Source: Macadamia tetraphylla (taxonomy: Eukaryota > Streptophyta > Magnoliopsida > Proteales > Proteaceae). From it: DNA of 64,000 nt. Below the pieces are notes generated by a model, which saw only the letters and a list, made by a program, of their open reading frames with translations, was not told the DNA's origin and ran no database searches. The DNA lies in contig CM040968.1 of NCBI GenBank assembly GCA_022985045.1, positions 14,928,821 to 14,992,820 of the forward strand, in the 5' to 3' direction. Positions 23,291 through 36,068 of the stretch are shown in pieces (the stretch's first letter is position 1; every line of letters begins with the position of its first letter). The translations under genes were made by a program, and so were the position numbers.

Positions 23291-24945
23291 TATCTATTGA
23301 GCATTTTTTATATGCAAATTAATCCAGTTATTTTCATCATTTAATTACCAGAACAGGAATTATTTTAGGTATTTTCTCTTGTTTTCAAAATTCAGACCAA
23401 AAGTGGACCAAGTGGAATGTAAGTGTCAAATTCGACCCAAGGAACCAAACTATAGTCAGCCTGGCCGATCTTAGATGTTATTCATTATGTAAGCAGCAGC
23501 ACATCTCAAGGATCCTACATGGGGAGATTTTCCCTAGTCAAAGAACTACTCAATATTCCAAGCTCAAATCTGCAAAATAAATTCTAAGGATTTTTTATGT
23601 GGTGGACGATTTCTACAAGGAAGCTTTGGGCTAGATCAACCTTCTATTTTGGTTTTTAACCACATCTTGGAGATGAATATTTAGTAGTTTTCTATTCATG
23701 AGTTTCTAGATTGACAATTTTCTAGAAGATCTTATTCTATCTTATATTTTGGGATTAAGGGGAATATTATAAAGAGAATTGAGATTATCAAATTTTGGGT
23801 AGTTTCTATTATAGGTTTTGATTTTTATTTGCTTTCTATTTTTTTCTTCTCATTCTTTAGGTACCTGAACTTTAAAAATAGAGAAGCTCTCCCCTCTATG
23901 AAAAGACCACGCTCCCTTTGCCCTCTCTTTCTTCTTCCTACTTCATTAGTTTAGCTCAAAATTTTATGTTTACAAGTTGTAATATTTTTTTTTTTTTAAG
24001 TTGTAATTTAGCTTTAAGTTAATAGGCAGAGTTAGCAATTTTCGTTTTCATTCAAACTGTAATCTCCATACAAGTTATTGGAAGCAAGAAAGATTTGAAG
24101 GTTTTCTTGCAAGCTAGATTTTTCTTCTCAAGCCTTTGCGTTTCTCCATTCAGGGAAGTTCTTGTCTTATTTTTATTTTTATTTAGTTTAATGTCTTTTT
24201 CATCAATCCATCCTCCTTTTATTTTTTTATGGCCAAGTAAACCCTTCAATTCAGGGTAGGATGAACCTATGAGAGAAGGAAGGATTGATGGTCACCATGC
24301 TTATGTGCATAGTTTAGGCCATACATTAGATGCCTCTCCGCATTGTGCATGTCATCTTCAAGAGACCACATGCATATTTGTCGATGTATCTCTTGTATCT
24401 CCTATCTATATTCATGAATTTTTTTTTTGTGTTTCGTGCTTGTTGATTGAATTACTTATAGGAAATATCTACTTTGATTGGCCATATCTCTTATTAATCT
24501 AATCATGATACATGTATGTTTTAGTCTTTTAAGCGAGAATTTGACCTAATCTCAAGGTAGATTCCTATCCCCAAGAGCTCTTTGCCTATTTGTTTTAGTC
24601 ATTATTTTTGAAGATTTGAATATCGAATAAAAATTCTTAAAGTCTGAAAATTTTCTTGTGAATTTGATCATCATTTATTTTGTAATTTTTGTAATTTCTT
24701 AGGTCCCTAGATTAGATGAACTTCCATATTGTTAGTTTTAATTTCATTGCATGTGAGTTACCTCAATGTTAATTTTTGCAACCTTATGTACACCTTGCCT
24801 AGATTAAGATTGAATTTTAATCAAGGTCCAACCTCCTCGTCTTCGACCCTCATCTACAAGCTACCCGTGCGCTTGCGGTTGTATTTATTATTTGCTTTTC
24901 TTTTAAGAAATAGTATCAATTGACGTTCGATCTTGAGACCCCCAA
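23291..24945. other. AT-rich non-genic stretch
   Basis: No coding domain is recognised on either strand. There are homopolymer runs and weak LTR-like signals: TGGTATCTATTGAGC at 23289-23303 resembles a decayed primer-binding site, and CCCGTGCGCTTGCGG near 24865 resembles segments of plant LTRs. It may contain the eroded 5' LTR and leader of the copia element that follows, but I cannot place boundaries. Confidence 0.4.
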
Positions 24946-26704
24946 ATGTCTACTTCTTTTACTATTTCCTCTTCTTCTGGTACTTCCTCTCCTACTCCCC
25001 TTCCTCCCAATTTGAATCATTATTTTACCTTGAAACTATCGGCTGATAACTTCCTTCTCTGAAAAATAGCTACTCCCTCTTCTTCGATGCCACAAACTTC
25101 TTGGATTCATTGATGGCAGCATCCCATGTTCATCTAAAACTTTTCTTAATACCTCCTCTGAGTCCATTCGAAATCCAACTCATGCAGACTAGCTTTGCAA
25201 AGGCCAACTAGTTCTCAATTGGCTTATCGCTTCTTTCTCCGAAGGTTCTATCATATGTTGTTGGTCTCTCCAATGTTGCCACTGTGTGGGATGCCCTCCA
25301 AGTTTCTTTTTGGCACCCTCTCTCACACCAGCATTCTTTAGCTTCACGTGTAGCTCTAGACCACTATGGAGGGTGACAAACCTATCTCGTAATATCTTCA
25401 CAAGGTCAAACTCATCTCACATCAATTGGTGGCTACAAACAAGCCCATTTCCATTGAAGAGCTCAACGCTATTGTGTTTCATAACCTTGGTCCTGATTTC
25501 AGTGATATAGTGGCAGCTCTACTAAAACAGAGCCTATTCCTTTTAATGATCTTCACGAACTTCTATTGAGTCATGAACTTCGTCTTGAAATAGCAAGCTT
25601 TGTTATTGAAGACCACACTCACAATCTCATTGGTTCCTCTTATACCTCTTCATCGCCTCCCACTTCCAAACATGGTTCCTTGTCTAAAGGACCACTAGTT
25701 CAAAAGGTACTGGATCCCAAAATAAGAAGTGTGAGCGGTGCCAAATTTGCAACAAGTTCAATCATACGACCAACAGATGTTATTTTCGTTACAGTAATTC
25801 TTCCACATAGGCTGCCCCACCTATTGCTAACATGGTTGGTATCTTGCCCACTCCTCCCTCCTCTATAGTGTATTGGTATCCTGACACTGCAGCGAAACAT
25901 CACATTATTGTAGATCTCTCTAAGCTGCACATTTCCTCAAACTGTAACAGTAAAGATCAACTGCAAGTGGGTAATGGTGTTGGCTTACCCATACTAAATG
26001 TTGGCTATTCTACCCTGCATATCCCTTCCTATAATCCCTTTCAGTTCTCTCACATGCTTCATGTTCCTCAAATTACTAAAATTCTTTTATACGTTCATCA
26101 TTTTACTAAAGATAATAATTGCTTTTTCGAATTTCATCCCTACCATTTTCTTGTGAAGGAACATGTGACAAAGATGCCATTGCTTCAAAGATCCCTTAAA
26201 AATGGGTTATATCGGTTGATAGCTAGGCTTGCAAAAATCTACTCCATCAGTCTCTCCAGCCACTCACATTAGTACACGTGTGTCTGCAAATGAATGGCAT
26301 ACTCGTTTGGGTCATCCCAATCATTGCCTAGTTTCCAATCTCCTCCATTCTAAAAATATTAATAAGTGCTCCTCTTGTTTTTTGGCCAAATCATATTGTG
26401 TTTCTTTTCCTCTTATTGGGCACTTTAGTACTAGTCCATTGGAGTTGATTTGTAGTGATGTATGGGGCCTTGCTTCAGTAACTTCCATGGAAGGTCATAA
26501 GTATTTTTTTAATTTTTCTCTGATGATTATGCCAAATTCACATGGTTATATTCTTTCTCTAAACATTCTGAAGTCTCTTCTATTTTGTTAAGTTTAAGAG
26601 TATAATGGAATACCAATTTAAAGGCTTTCCAATCCGACTGGGGAGGGAAGTATCAAAATTTAAATTAATTTCTCACAAAATTTGTAATTATCCATGATTT
26701 TGCT
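24946..26704 (+). pseudogene. Truncated Ty1/copia gag-protease-integrase
   Basis: Gag opens at 24946 with a Ser/Thr/Pro-rich N-terminus and LKLSADNFLL, then the copia gag block LVLNWLIASFSEG near 25205 and VATVWDALQVSF near 25275. A canonical CCHC knuckle CQICNKFNHTTNRC follows (about 25738-25779). The protease site reads YWYPDTAA, with the catalytic DTGA altered to DTAA (25883-25894). The GAG-pre-integrase part has WHTRLGHPNHCLVSNLL and CSSC. The integrase start is PLELICSDVWG near 26425, and remnants of FQSDWGG follow near 26630. Stops and frame changes are frequent. The copy stops abruptly at about 26704, where a family A LTR starts. RT and RNase H are missing. Confidence 0.88.
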
Positions 26705-27260
26705 TGTAGTGCACTGCTCTCTAAACCCAATTTATTCACCGGTTGGTTTGGTTTGATCATGCAGGGTCCAAACCGGCAAGGGTTGATGCGAGTGCCTTAT
26801 GGTATATGACAGTAAGGGTGATTTCGAATGTGGAGTGGTCGGACAAATTCGAGCCAGTGCCCAATGTGGTTCGCATGCCTAAGCCATACCCTTATACATA
26901 TCATAAGGCTATGTATGAGTAGGGAAGGTAAGTTGTTGTATTAAATGATAGGAATTTGATTCATGACAAGTCGCAGTAGTGAAATACGCGTTTAGAACCC
27001 ATTCCCACCGAAATTCAGCATGGTTGGCCATGTTTTGGCCAAACAAGTGGGTGGTCATTGGTGGCTGCGACCCACCTATAGGGGAAATGTGGGGCCCAAC
27101 AAGCCCAACTTAGGCGATCATGTGTGTTTCGAGTGCCCCATCATAGTAGAGTCATGTGTGCTTGGCATTTCCGACTACTTCGCTCAGTATCGTGGTTTAA
27201 TGTGATTCGGGCCATAGAGTGTCAAAACCAAATGCACCCTAGTAGATATTTATGACCCAA

Positions 27261-27270
27261 CTATAAATAG
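27261..27270 (+). promoter_or_regulatory. TATA box of family A LTR copy 2
   Basis: CTATAAATAG, followed by a leader with GAGGGAGAAGAAGAAGG. The same order is seen in copy 1. Probable LTR core promoter. Confidence 0.6.
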
Positions 27271-29340
27271 CCTTTACTCTTCTCCCATTTATTATTTCAG
27301 CAAGGGTTGGTGGAGAGGAGCAAACAAGAGGGAGAAGAAGAAGGAAGAGAAAGGAAGGAAGTGTGGGGGAAAGTGTTTCCCCCTTGTTGCCGAAGTCGTA
27401 CCTCGCCATTTCAACGCCGGAGAAGTGATTGGAACCTTGAGATCTACAATTTGAGGTAGGTAAGTGTCAAAATCCCTTGAATCTAGTGAAACCCTCTTGT
27501 GTGGTCAAATCAAGGAGTTAAGAGAGACTCTATGTAATTTCTTTGAAGGCTTTAAAGGAGGAGCAACAAAGATCTGAAAGCATTTAGTGATATTTTAAGT
27601 TGGGGGAAGGATCTTAGGTTTGGGGTTTTCTTGAGCTTTAAGGTATGATTTGTTCCTAAATCTTGATTTAAACTTAGATCTATGTTGTCGTCATGTGGAT
27701 GAAGTCCTAAATGTGTGGAAAATGCGAAGGAAACAACCCCCTTGAGTTCCCAAAAGGCGGGAGGAAGAAGGGAAGTAGGACATTAGAACCCGCTAGACAT
27801 TGGTGGGTGGCACCGGTGGATAACCAGACCCACTAGTGTGACTGCCAGTCTTGACTGGGCCTCAGAGCCTACCGGTGGGTTCCCACCGGTCATGGCTGGG
27901 TCTCGGGGTCCTTCCAGTAGGTAGGACCGGCTGGTACCTAGACCCACCGGTAGCACCCTCCGGTGTGGTTTGGGTGCTGCCTGCATGGGTGGCTTGCATT
28001 GGTGGGTCCTTATACCCACTTATATGATCCACCTGTGGTCCAATGAGCTCTAATTCGAGCTCGAACTCTATTGACATCCTTCTTTGGTCATTAAACATGT
28101 TGTGATTGTGTCTTTCGTTATTTTATGGTCCCGAAATGGATGTATTCTAAACTCCCTTTCAGTGTTAGGTTTATGATCGTTGTTTTTACACATCGGATCT
28201 CACTTGTACCGAGTGTGCACATTCTTGTACGTGAATAGGTAAGTGAGGAGAGGATGTTGATTTTGTTTTGGACTATTTATTACGTCATTCTCATTTTATA
28301 CATCATCATGCCATCTTCATGCATAAGTCTTGTCTACTGTAGGATGCATTTATGAATCATCAGCTGTATCTTTAAATTTCCAAATACTTGTTACTTGCTT
28401 TGAATTAAAAACATGAATTATTTCAAATATTGGACGATGATGATTCGTTGGATATGTGATGAATTGCTAGATTAGACGTCGTAGTTAGCTTAAAAACGAA
28501 TGCATTAGTGCTACGTGGAATGGGACACGGAAGCATTATTTAGTCGTACTATCTCATATAGATGCATTGGGTTTAGGTTGATATTCCCTCGTGCTACGAC
28601 CCTTTCCAACAGGGGTTTAGGTGTTGCATTATCACTGAGGGTAAGCATCGGTCACGGACCGTCATGGTGGTTAAAAGTATGCCTAACCGATCATTAGGAC
28701 AGTTGCAAACTTTGGTGGTGATATATTCAGAGGGCTGAGCGTACTACATTTATTTTTTACTGTGGTTCAGCCATGATTTACTTTTATGCTGTGGTTCAGC
28801 CACGATTTACTTTTTTACTGTGGTTTGACCATGATTTAATTTTTCGAGTACTCACGACAAGCCCTCTACGACAACTCTATAGGTGTATCGCGGGATGGAG
28901 AACGTGTCTCGTACCTGCAACATACATGCACTGTGGTTGTGAGTAGCATGTAGCCTACGACAGAGCATTATTGCCTAGGCAAATAGGCCTAAAATGAATT
29001 GCATGCATATATGATCATTTGTAATGTAACTGTTTGTGTGAGTCTTTTTTTCCATTTACTGAGCTGGTGAGCTCACCTCTTATATATACACCTTTTTAAA
29101 TGATTTCATAGGATTCCCCATGAAGGAGTAAGAGTCAAGGCCCACTAATGAGTTTTTTATAGGGGACTAGTGGGTTCCGACGGGATTCGGCCATGGTGCC
29201 GGGTACACTTGCGAGGGTTGCGTTGCAGGGCAATAGTAGCAAATAGAACATCACCTTTTTTTATTATTTTGATGTATTCCCCTTTCTGTGCTCTAGATAT
29301 TCAAATTGCTATTTTCTTGTGTATATCATGCCTACGGGCC

Positions 29341-29341
<1 letters not shown>

Positions 29342-29374
<33 letters not shown>
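29342..29374. repeat. TA microsatellite
   Basis: Uninterrupted run of AT dinucleotides inside family A LTR copy 2. Confidence 0.95.
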
Positions 29375-29375
<1 letters not shown>

Positions 29376-29583
29376 CAATTTGGTTATCAAGAGTAAGTGG
29401 GGAATTTATAGGTATATATAATGAGTCTTCCACTGAATTATTTAATTATATTTTTTAGTCATATGTTGCATGTTGTGTTGTGGCTTACTATATCAGATGA
29501 TCCTGGTGAGTCTTGGGTTCTTGAGTTACCCGAAGGTAACCCGCTCATTGATCAGGTTTTATGTGAACGGGACGTGACAACAG

Positions 29584-29595
29584 TGGTATCAGAGC
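29584..29595 (+). other. Primer-binding site after family A LTR copy 2
   Basis: TGGTATCAGAGC just after the LTR end. It shows that the preceding 2.9 kb is a 5' LTR (or solo-derived LTR with internal flank) in plus orientation. Confidence 0.9.
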
Positions 29596-30035
29596 GCAAT
29601 GCTCTGAATACTCACAGCTGGCAAGTTTGAACCATATAGAATCTATAATAGGATTTGGGGTTAGGTAAACATAAAAGATTTATCATATAAAATCTGTAAT
29701 GAAATAAAAGCTAAAATGTGCATCATATTGCACATACGAAAAGAAGAGTACAAAAGTAAAAAAAAAAAAAAAAAAAACTCATCAATGATGCACCTAACAC
29801 TTTATTCCATTTTTTCATTTCAATAGAACGAAAAAATGGCAGAAACGTTTTTTTAGAACATTACCAAACGCTGCCTTTGACGCACTCTCGTTCCTTGCTA
29901 AGACACACTGAGAGAGAGAGCTAATAATTTGAAACTAACTTCCCCCTGCTCTTTCTTGCAACAAACTTTTAGATACCAATAACCGAACCAATCTTCCTCT
30001 ACTTATTTTCTCAGGGAAGAGAGAACAATAGAGTA
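29596..30035. other. Family A internal remnant, no gene
   Basis: About 440 bp between the family A primer-binding site and the far end of the Athila-like 3' LTR. It includes an A-run at 29759-29777. No gag frame is seen. Confidence 0.5.
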
Positions 30036-31889
30036 AGTGTTTGAGATTTAAAAGCAACCACAAGCGTACGGATATGTGTAGCTAACGGGTCGAACACAAG
30101 GAGAGTAGACACTTTATTTTAGGCTTCTTCTAGTAACGCAAAAGTGCACAGATTAATTATGGTGATCTATTTCTAACTACGGCCCTAAACAAATGCATCT
30201 AAAAACATCCTAACCAACAGATATAAGGAAATTGGAATTGAAATTGTAATATAAATTGAACAACCTAACCATTCACATCTAACCATAACCATTCGTCATC
30301 TAGGAATTTAAATACTCAAACCACGTAATTAAAAAGCAAATAACTGAGAGTAAAAATACTGAAATAAAAAGTGTTGAAATAAAAAAGAAAAGTGCAAATA
30401 AAGGGGACAAAGTCAAATAGAGGCACACAAGTAGGTATCTCTATTTAGTCCGAGGGATGCACGATAAATAATATGAGCTTCCCTACTTGACCAGAGAGTT
30501 ATTCCTATAAGTGCTGCTCTACTTAGCTTTAGGGGAAGGGATGCAATATAAATAGCGAAAGTAAAAGGATGGTTCTATGGCTAGAGAGGGGCAAAGCCAA
30601 CAATGCATCTAGCCAAGGACCTTGGGGGAAAGGGAAAGCATTAAAGTAAAAACAGAAAATAAAAGCCTAAATTAAGAATGAATGAGTAGCCGTAAGAAGG
30701 AATGAGAGGGGAGGTGAGAAGACTTGTGAAGAAGCATACTTACCTGAACTTCAATACTTGAACTTAAAATTTGATAGATTTGAGATACTATCAACCCAAA
30801 AAACTAGATCTGGAATAAACCAAATCAGAAATTGCTAGGCCTGGAGAAAACAAATCTCAACTTGAAAACTGAACTTGAAAGGAGATGCGCCACACTTGGT
30901 TCTTGTCACTTAGAACTAAGCCTAGAACTAGTAAATTAAAATTATTACAACTTCAACTGCATAAATAATAAAAAGTTGAATAGCATAAACAAAGAATTGC
31001 ATTAAAAAAAAAAAAAAAGATTACAAAAGTGCTTGCATAAAAAAACTAAGGCAAAGAACTAAGAGAAAAAAAAAGCACAACTAAAAACCTAGAAGAAGAG
31101 AGGAAGAGAGGGACGATATTTCTAGCTTGGTCGACCCTCTTATATAAGGAATGGGGAGGGAGTAGAGGAGGATGCCCAAGGGAGATCCTCTTGGACGATT
31201 TTGATGAGGCGGAGGGGGGAGAATGGAGAGAAAATGAGAGAAAGTAGGAAAGAAGAGGTCTCCAACGATTTCTTTCCTTTTTTCTTAATTTTTTTCCTTT
31301 TTTCTCTCACTTTTTCAAACTTGTGCACAACCTTGGAAGATTTTCTATTCTTTGCTTGAAAGATTTGGACAATATTCTAATTTATGAAGAAATTTCGTCC
31401 ATGCCCCTTGTCTTTAAGTAAGTGGAAAATAGGAGATCTTCAACCAAATCTCCAAAAAAGTATGAAATATAGTGTTCCACGAACAAGGGAAGAGGAAGTG
31501 GCACCTAATGTGGGTCCCTCCTACTTTGATGGTATCTAGAATATTCTCTTATACCCATGAAACAACTGCATACAGCCTGGTTCTGCATGTTCAGTTCTGG
31601 TCCATTATTCTTTTTTTGGCTCGAAAAGAAAAATTGAGTGTACGGGTGTCAAAACGATAGTGTATTTTTAATGCAACACATCTATCTTGCTCATAATTTC
31701 ATCTCCTTCATAGTCATGAAAATAAACGGAACCTCTTTACGTTTAAAGTTGGAGATACGATGCCCGATAGTCCTTAAGGTCTTGAAAATATAAAACATGC
31801 AAAAAGAGAGTAAAACCCAAGGTAATTTCATTCTAAATATGTAAAAATGCATGCTTTTATACCCTAGATTTCACACATAAAGGTGCTCC
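30036..31889 (-). repeat. Athila-like element 3' LTR
   Basis: The part 30705-31889 matches 38533-39701 closely (for example TTATATAAG box, CCCTCCCCATTCC, GGGTATAAAAGC start). The part 30036-30705 has no partner in the right LTR; it contains the GTGTTCGACCCGTTAG type segment (minus strand) often found in the U5 part of such LTRs. The left limit is uncertain. Confidence 0.7.
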
Positions 31890-33280
31890 TAAGAATTCCC
31901 CCACACTTAGACTTTGTTAGTCCTCGAGCATGACAAAAAGAAAAATAATAAAAAGTAAATAATAAAAAACTTAACTCACTTTCGTAGGAATCACGGCTGC
32001 ACTTAGCATGTGCAACAAGCCTTTAAACCCCTAAGTCACCCCTAGTGGACGAGTTGTGTCTTGTAGGTGTTTGTAGTGAATATACACCCAAAATTCAAAA
32101 AAAAAATAAATAAATCCCAACCTTGGCTAAAGGTAAGGGCCATACCGATCCAGGGCAAAGATAATTTCTCTTACACTTAATCTAAGGACCCCCACACTTG
32201 AATTTTTATTACCCCATATCGATTTTAGGCACAAGCATATTCTTAATTTGGAACTCATCTCGTTTCTTCAAAAACATCCGTATCTTAAGGCAAAACCACT
32301 TGTGAAGTAATTAAGAACCAAAGACTAAGGCGTTGGAGTATTTTTTACCAAATATGTTACTAAGGCATTGATGACATTTGCATATACTTTCCTACTGTGT
32401 GGTTTTTTTTAATTTTTTTATTAAAATATAATCTATTCTACTCTACTATTGTTGGCCTGAATGACATGGTGGAGTAAACACCAGATGCCCAAGTTACTGT
32501 GTAGCTTCACTTTTTGCATATACCCACATAGACAGTGATGTCAGAGTTCTTTCAGAAATTTCTTCCCTAAGAGTTTTGATCAAGACAACATGCTTCCTGA
32601 GGCGCAATGCCTTGTCTAGTTCTAAGGAAATCAACTCTTACTTTTCCTTTCCACGCTTCATTTAAAATTATGATTTGTCAATTCATGCCAATCTAAAAAG
32701 AAGGTCTCAACTCCAAATCAAGAGTACAAGGAGCCCATAGACTTACATATGGTCCAACACTGTAACATAAGGGTTTGTTATTTTCCAAAAGAGAGTCCCA
32801 TCTCAAGACACAGGCTTGTTTCTTTTTTTCTCAATAGGGTCTTTATGCGTTTAAGATGGGTACCTTAATCAAAATTATTATTTTCATACATCAAACAACC
32901 GAATGGTATGATCATTAGCCAAAAGCCAAAGTAGGACTTATATCCTTAGCAAGCTTAAAAACAAAAAATTAATACAAACATAAACAGATCTTTTTTGGCT
33001 CCTATGTGTGCTGCTAATGATGTTTTCCCAAGTCAGGTTCCAGCCCCACTTCTTCTCCGCCTTGACACTGCATGGGACCTCCATCAAACCGGCCGCCTCA
33101 CTGATCCATGAATTGGCCAACTACTCGATGCCTACAATGACTGGTTAATTGATACTGCCAGTTTTTACATGGTTAGGTTTTCCTCCCCCACACTTAAGTC
33201 ATGCAATGTCCTCAATGCATGAAATTAAAAGCAGAGACAATGTAAGGGGGTCATACCTAGTTAAAAGTTAGTCATCAGTG
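31890..33280 (-). other. Athila-like element 3' untranslated region with three PPT-like tracts
   Basis: Between the integrase end and the 3' LTR no coding domain is recognised. The minus strand carries AAGTGTGGGGGA at 33183-33194, CAAGTGTGGGGG at about 32189-32200 and TAAGTGTGGGGGAATT at about 31893-31908. The last abuts the LTR and is the polypurine tract. The other two are near-copies in the same orientation. Confidence 0.65.
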
Positions 33281-34578
33281 TAAAGAGGTTCATAGAGATC
33301 CATGACCTCTTCGTTAGTAGCAGTAGGAAACTCGAGGAACAATTTTAAACGCTAACCATTAACCTTTGAAATTATCCATGTTCTGGGATTCATAATCTCC
33401 ACAGTCCCATGGGAATATACATTGTAGACAATGAACGGGCCATCCCATCAGAATCTAAGCTTACTAGGGAAAAGGTACAACTGAGAGTTGTACAATAAGA
33501 CTTTATCACCAATTGTAAAAGATTTGCACAGAATGTGCTTATCATGGAAGGCTTTGGTCTTTTCCTTATAAATCCTAAAACTTTTATAGGCATCATTCTT
33601 AAGTTCCTCCAACTCAAATAGTTGGAGCTTACGATGAATACCTGCATCAGACAAATCAAAGTTGAGCTTCTTAATGGCCTAAAAGGCCTTCTGCTCCAAT
33701 TCAACTAGTAAGTGATATGCTTTCCCATACACCAGACCATAGGGAGACTGACCAAGGTCGGTCTTGAATGCAGTCCAATAGGCCCACAAGGCATCAATGA
33801 GCCTAAGGGACCAATCCTTATGGTTGGGATTAATAGTTTTCTCTAAGATTTGTTTGATTTACCTATTAGACACCTCCACTTGGCCACTAGTTTGGGGTGA
33901 TAAGGGGTAGCTAACTTATGGGTGATCCCATACCTTTTCATCATGACTTCAATAGGTTGATTACAAAAATGAGTACCCCTATCACTAATTATAGCACGTG
34001 GTGTACCAGCGAAAAAAGATGTTCTCTTTGAGAAACTTGACCACCACTTTGTGGTCATTAGATTTACAAGGTATGGCCTCTATCCATATAGAAATATAAT
34101 CAATGGAAAAAAATATGTACAAATTTCTGAAGGAATTAGGGAATGGTCCCATAAAATTGATGTCCCACATATCAAAGATCTCAATTACCAAAATAGGGTT
34201 GAGGGGCATCATATTCCTTTTATTGATACGGCCGAAAGACTAGTAGGCGTGACAAGCCTTGCAAAATTCAAAAGTATCTCTAAAAAGGGTGGACCAATAA
34301 AATCCGCATTGGAGAACCTTTGCGATAGTGTTCTTAGGTCCAAAGTGTCCACCACATGCATGATCATGGCAAAAAGATAAAATTGAGTGTTGCTCATGAT
34401 CAGGCACACAATGTTTGATAAGTTGGTTAAGATAAACTTTAAAAAGATAAGGATCGTCCCAAAAGAAATGCTTAACTTGGAAAAGGAATCGATGCCTATC
34501 TTGGGTGGACCAGTGATCCGAAGTCACACTCAAAACTAAGAAGTTGACAATGTCAGCAAACCATGGTTCACTGGACAC
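33280..34578 (-). pseudogene. Athila-like integrase remnant
   Basis: From high to low coordinates: the HHCC zinc domain (CHDHACGGHFGPKNTIAKVL and CKACHAY, about 34330-34242), then the catalytic core with WDINFMGPFPNSFRNLYIFF near 34150 and GTPRAIISDRGTHFCNQP near 34005. LATPYHP follows near 33910. The C-terminal region has LEELKNDAYKSFRIYKEKTK near 33600 and KVLLYNSQLYLFPSKLRF near 33475. Stops and frame shifts separate these parts, so no functional integrase remains. The element's integrase would insert cDNA into chromosomes; that role is known for the family. Confidence 0.85.
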
Positions 34579-34710
34579 TGTAAATAACTATTCATCTGAA
34601 AAGTTCTCGTTGACTGAAAAATCTACAGTCAAGGAATTGGGAAATCGAGATAAATGGTCTGCAACTAGGTTTTCACTTCTTTTGTTATCCTTAATTTTCA
34701 AATTAAACTC

Positions 34711-35650
34711 TTACAAAAGTAAAACCCACATAATGAGACGGGATTTGGCATCCTTTTTCTGAACATGGTAACTAAGAGCAGAATGATCAGTATACACCAC
34801 CACATGTGACCTAACTAAGTAAGACTGGAACTTTTTTAGCTCAAACACAACAGCTAAGAATTCCTTTTCAGTGGTTGCAGAGTTGAATTGTGCATCATTT
34901 AAGGTCCTACTAGCATAGTAAATGATAGTGGGCAACTTATTACTTCTTTGACCCAAAATCACTCCTATGGCAAAATCTGAAGCATCGCACATCAGCTCAA
35001 AAGGTTCAGTCCAAACAGGTGGTTGAGTAATGGGTGCATTGGTCAACTCCTTCTTAAGGTGCTTGAGTATTCTAGGCACTCTTTAGAAAACTCAAAAGTT
35101 TGATATTTGATAAGTAGCGCAGTGAGAGGTCAAGCTAACTGACTAAAGTTCTTAGTAAACCTTCTGTAGAAGCCAGCATGCTCCAGAAAAGACCGGACAT
35201 CCTTAACAAATTTGGGAGGTGGCAAATTATCAATTAAATCAACTTTCTCTCTATCTACCTTAATTCTCTCATTGAATACTACATGGCCTAAAACAATACC
35301 AGATTTAACCATAAAATGACATTTCTCCCAATTCAAAACCAAATTCTTAGATATGCACATTTTCAAAACTAGGGAAAGATGGTTAAGACACTCAGAATAA
35401 GAATTCCCATGAATAAAAAAGTCATCCATAAATACCTCTAAAAGTTTTTCGACCATATTAGAAATATATGCTCATCATGCATCGTTGAAACATAGCAGAG
35501 GCATTACAAAGCTCAAAGGGCATACACCTATAAGTAAATGTTCCATATAGGCATGTAAAAGTGATCTTATGTTGGTCCTCTAAAGCAATTAGGATCTGGT
35601 TATAACCGGAATATCCATTAAGAAAAAAATAGTATTCATATATAGCCAAC
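34711..35650 (-). pseudogene. Athila-like reverse transcriptase and RNase H remnant
   Basis: RT blocks: YFFLNGYSGYNQILIALEDQ near 35625, TFTCLYGTFTYRCMPFELCN near 35560, then EVFMDDFFIHG with the catalytic box read as FMDD (35421-35432). LNWEKCHFMVKSGIVLGHVV follows near 35330. RNase H: FELMCDASDFAIGVILGQR near 35005, IYYASRTLNDAQFNSATTEK near 34920 and VVYTDHSALSYH near 34790. Stops occur between 35456 and 35458 and between 35079 and 35130. The preceding stretch (35650-36068) holds more diverged N-terminal RT sequence with several stops. Confidence 0.88.
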
Positions 35651-36068
35651 CTCTCTAATATCTAGTCAATGAATGGCAATAGGAAGTGATCCTTCCAGGT
35701 TGCTGCATTAATTTTCCTGTAGTCTATGCATACTCACCACCCTATTTGGACATGGGTCAAAATTAGTTCATTATTAGCATTAGGAACTTTAGTAACACCG
35801 GACTTCTTGGGCACTACGTGAACTGGGCTTACCAATTGGCTATCAAAAATAGGATAAATTATTCCATGATCCAGGCACTTTAGGATCTCTTTCTTAATGG
35901 TTCTATTATCACTATGTTAGCTCTTCTTTGAGGTTCTGTGGATGGTCTGAAATTCTCTATAAGATGGATATGACGTTACACAATAGAAGGGCTTATAACC
36001 TTGATGTCAGCCATGGTCCAACCTAGGGCTTCCTTATTGTCTTTTAATACTTTAAGTAACTCCTCTTC

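Larger units (their letters stand above)
26705..29582 (+). mobile_element. Long LTR, family A, copy 2
   Basis: Begins TGTAGTGCACTGC where copia homology stops and ends GACGTGACA(ACA), directly before TGGTATCAGAGC. Length is about 2.88 kb. It has a TATA box (27262-27269), a purine-rich leader, a GC-rich block of CCGGTGGGT motifs at about 27790-28020, a three-copy repeat of CTGTGGTTCAGCCATGATTTAC type (28755-28840), and a TA microsatellite near its end. It is collinear with the reverse-oriented copy at 1-2127 but diverged, so the two are not partner LTRs of one insertion. The 3' partner is not seen; the internal region after 29596 is interrupted by the Athila-like element. Confidence 0.8.

Noticed and set aside
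23289..23303. TGGTATCTATTGAGC as a copia primer-binding site
   Set aside because: It is an imperfect match, 1.6 kb from the copia gag, with no LTR end I could define. Mentioned only as a weak signal.
29170..29421. 83-codon frame with IYIYIYIY
   Set aside because: Runs through the TA microsatellite within the family A LTR; no homology.
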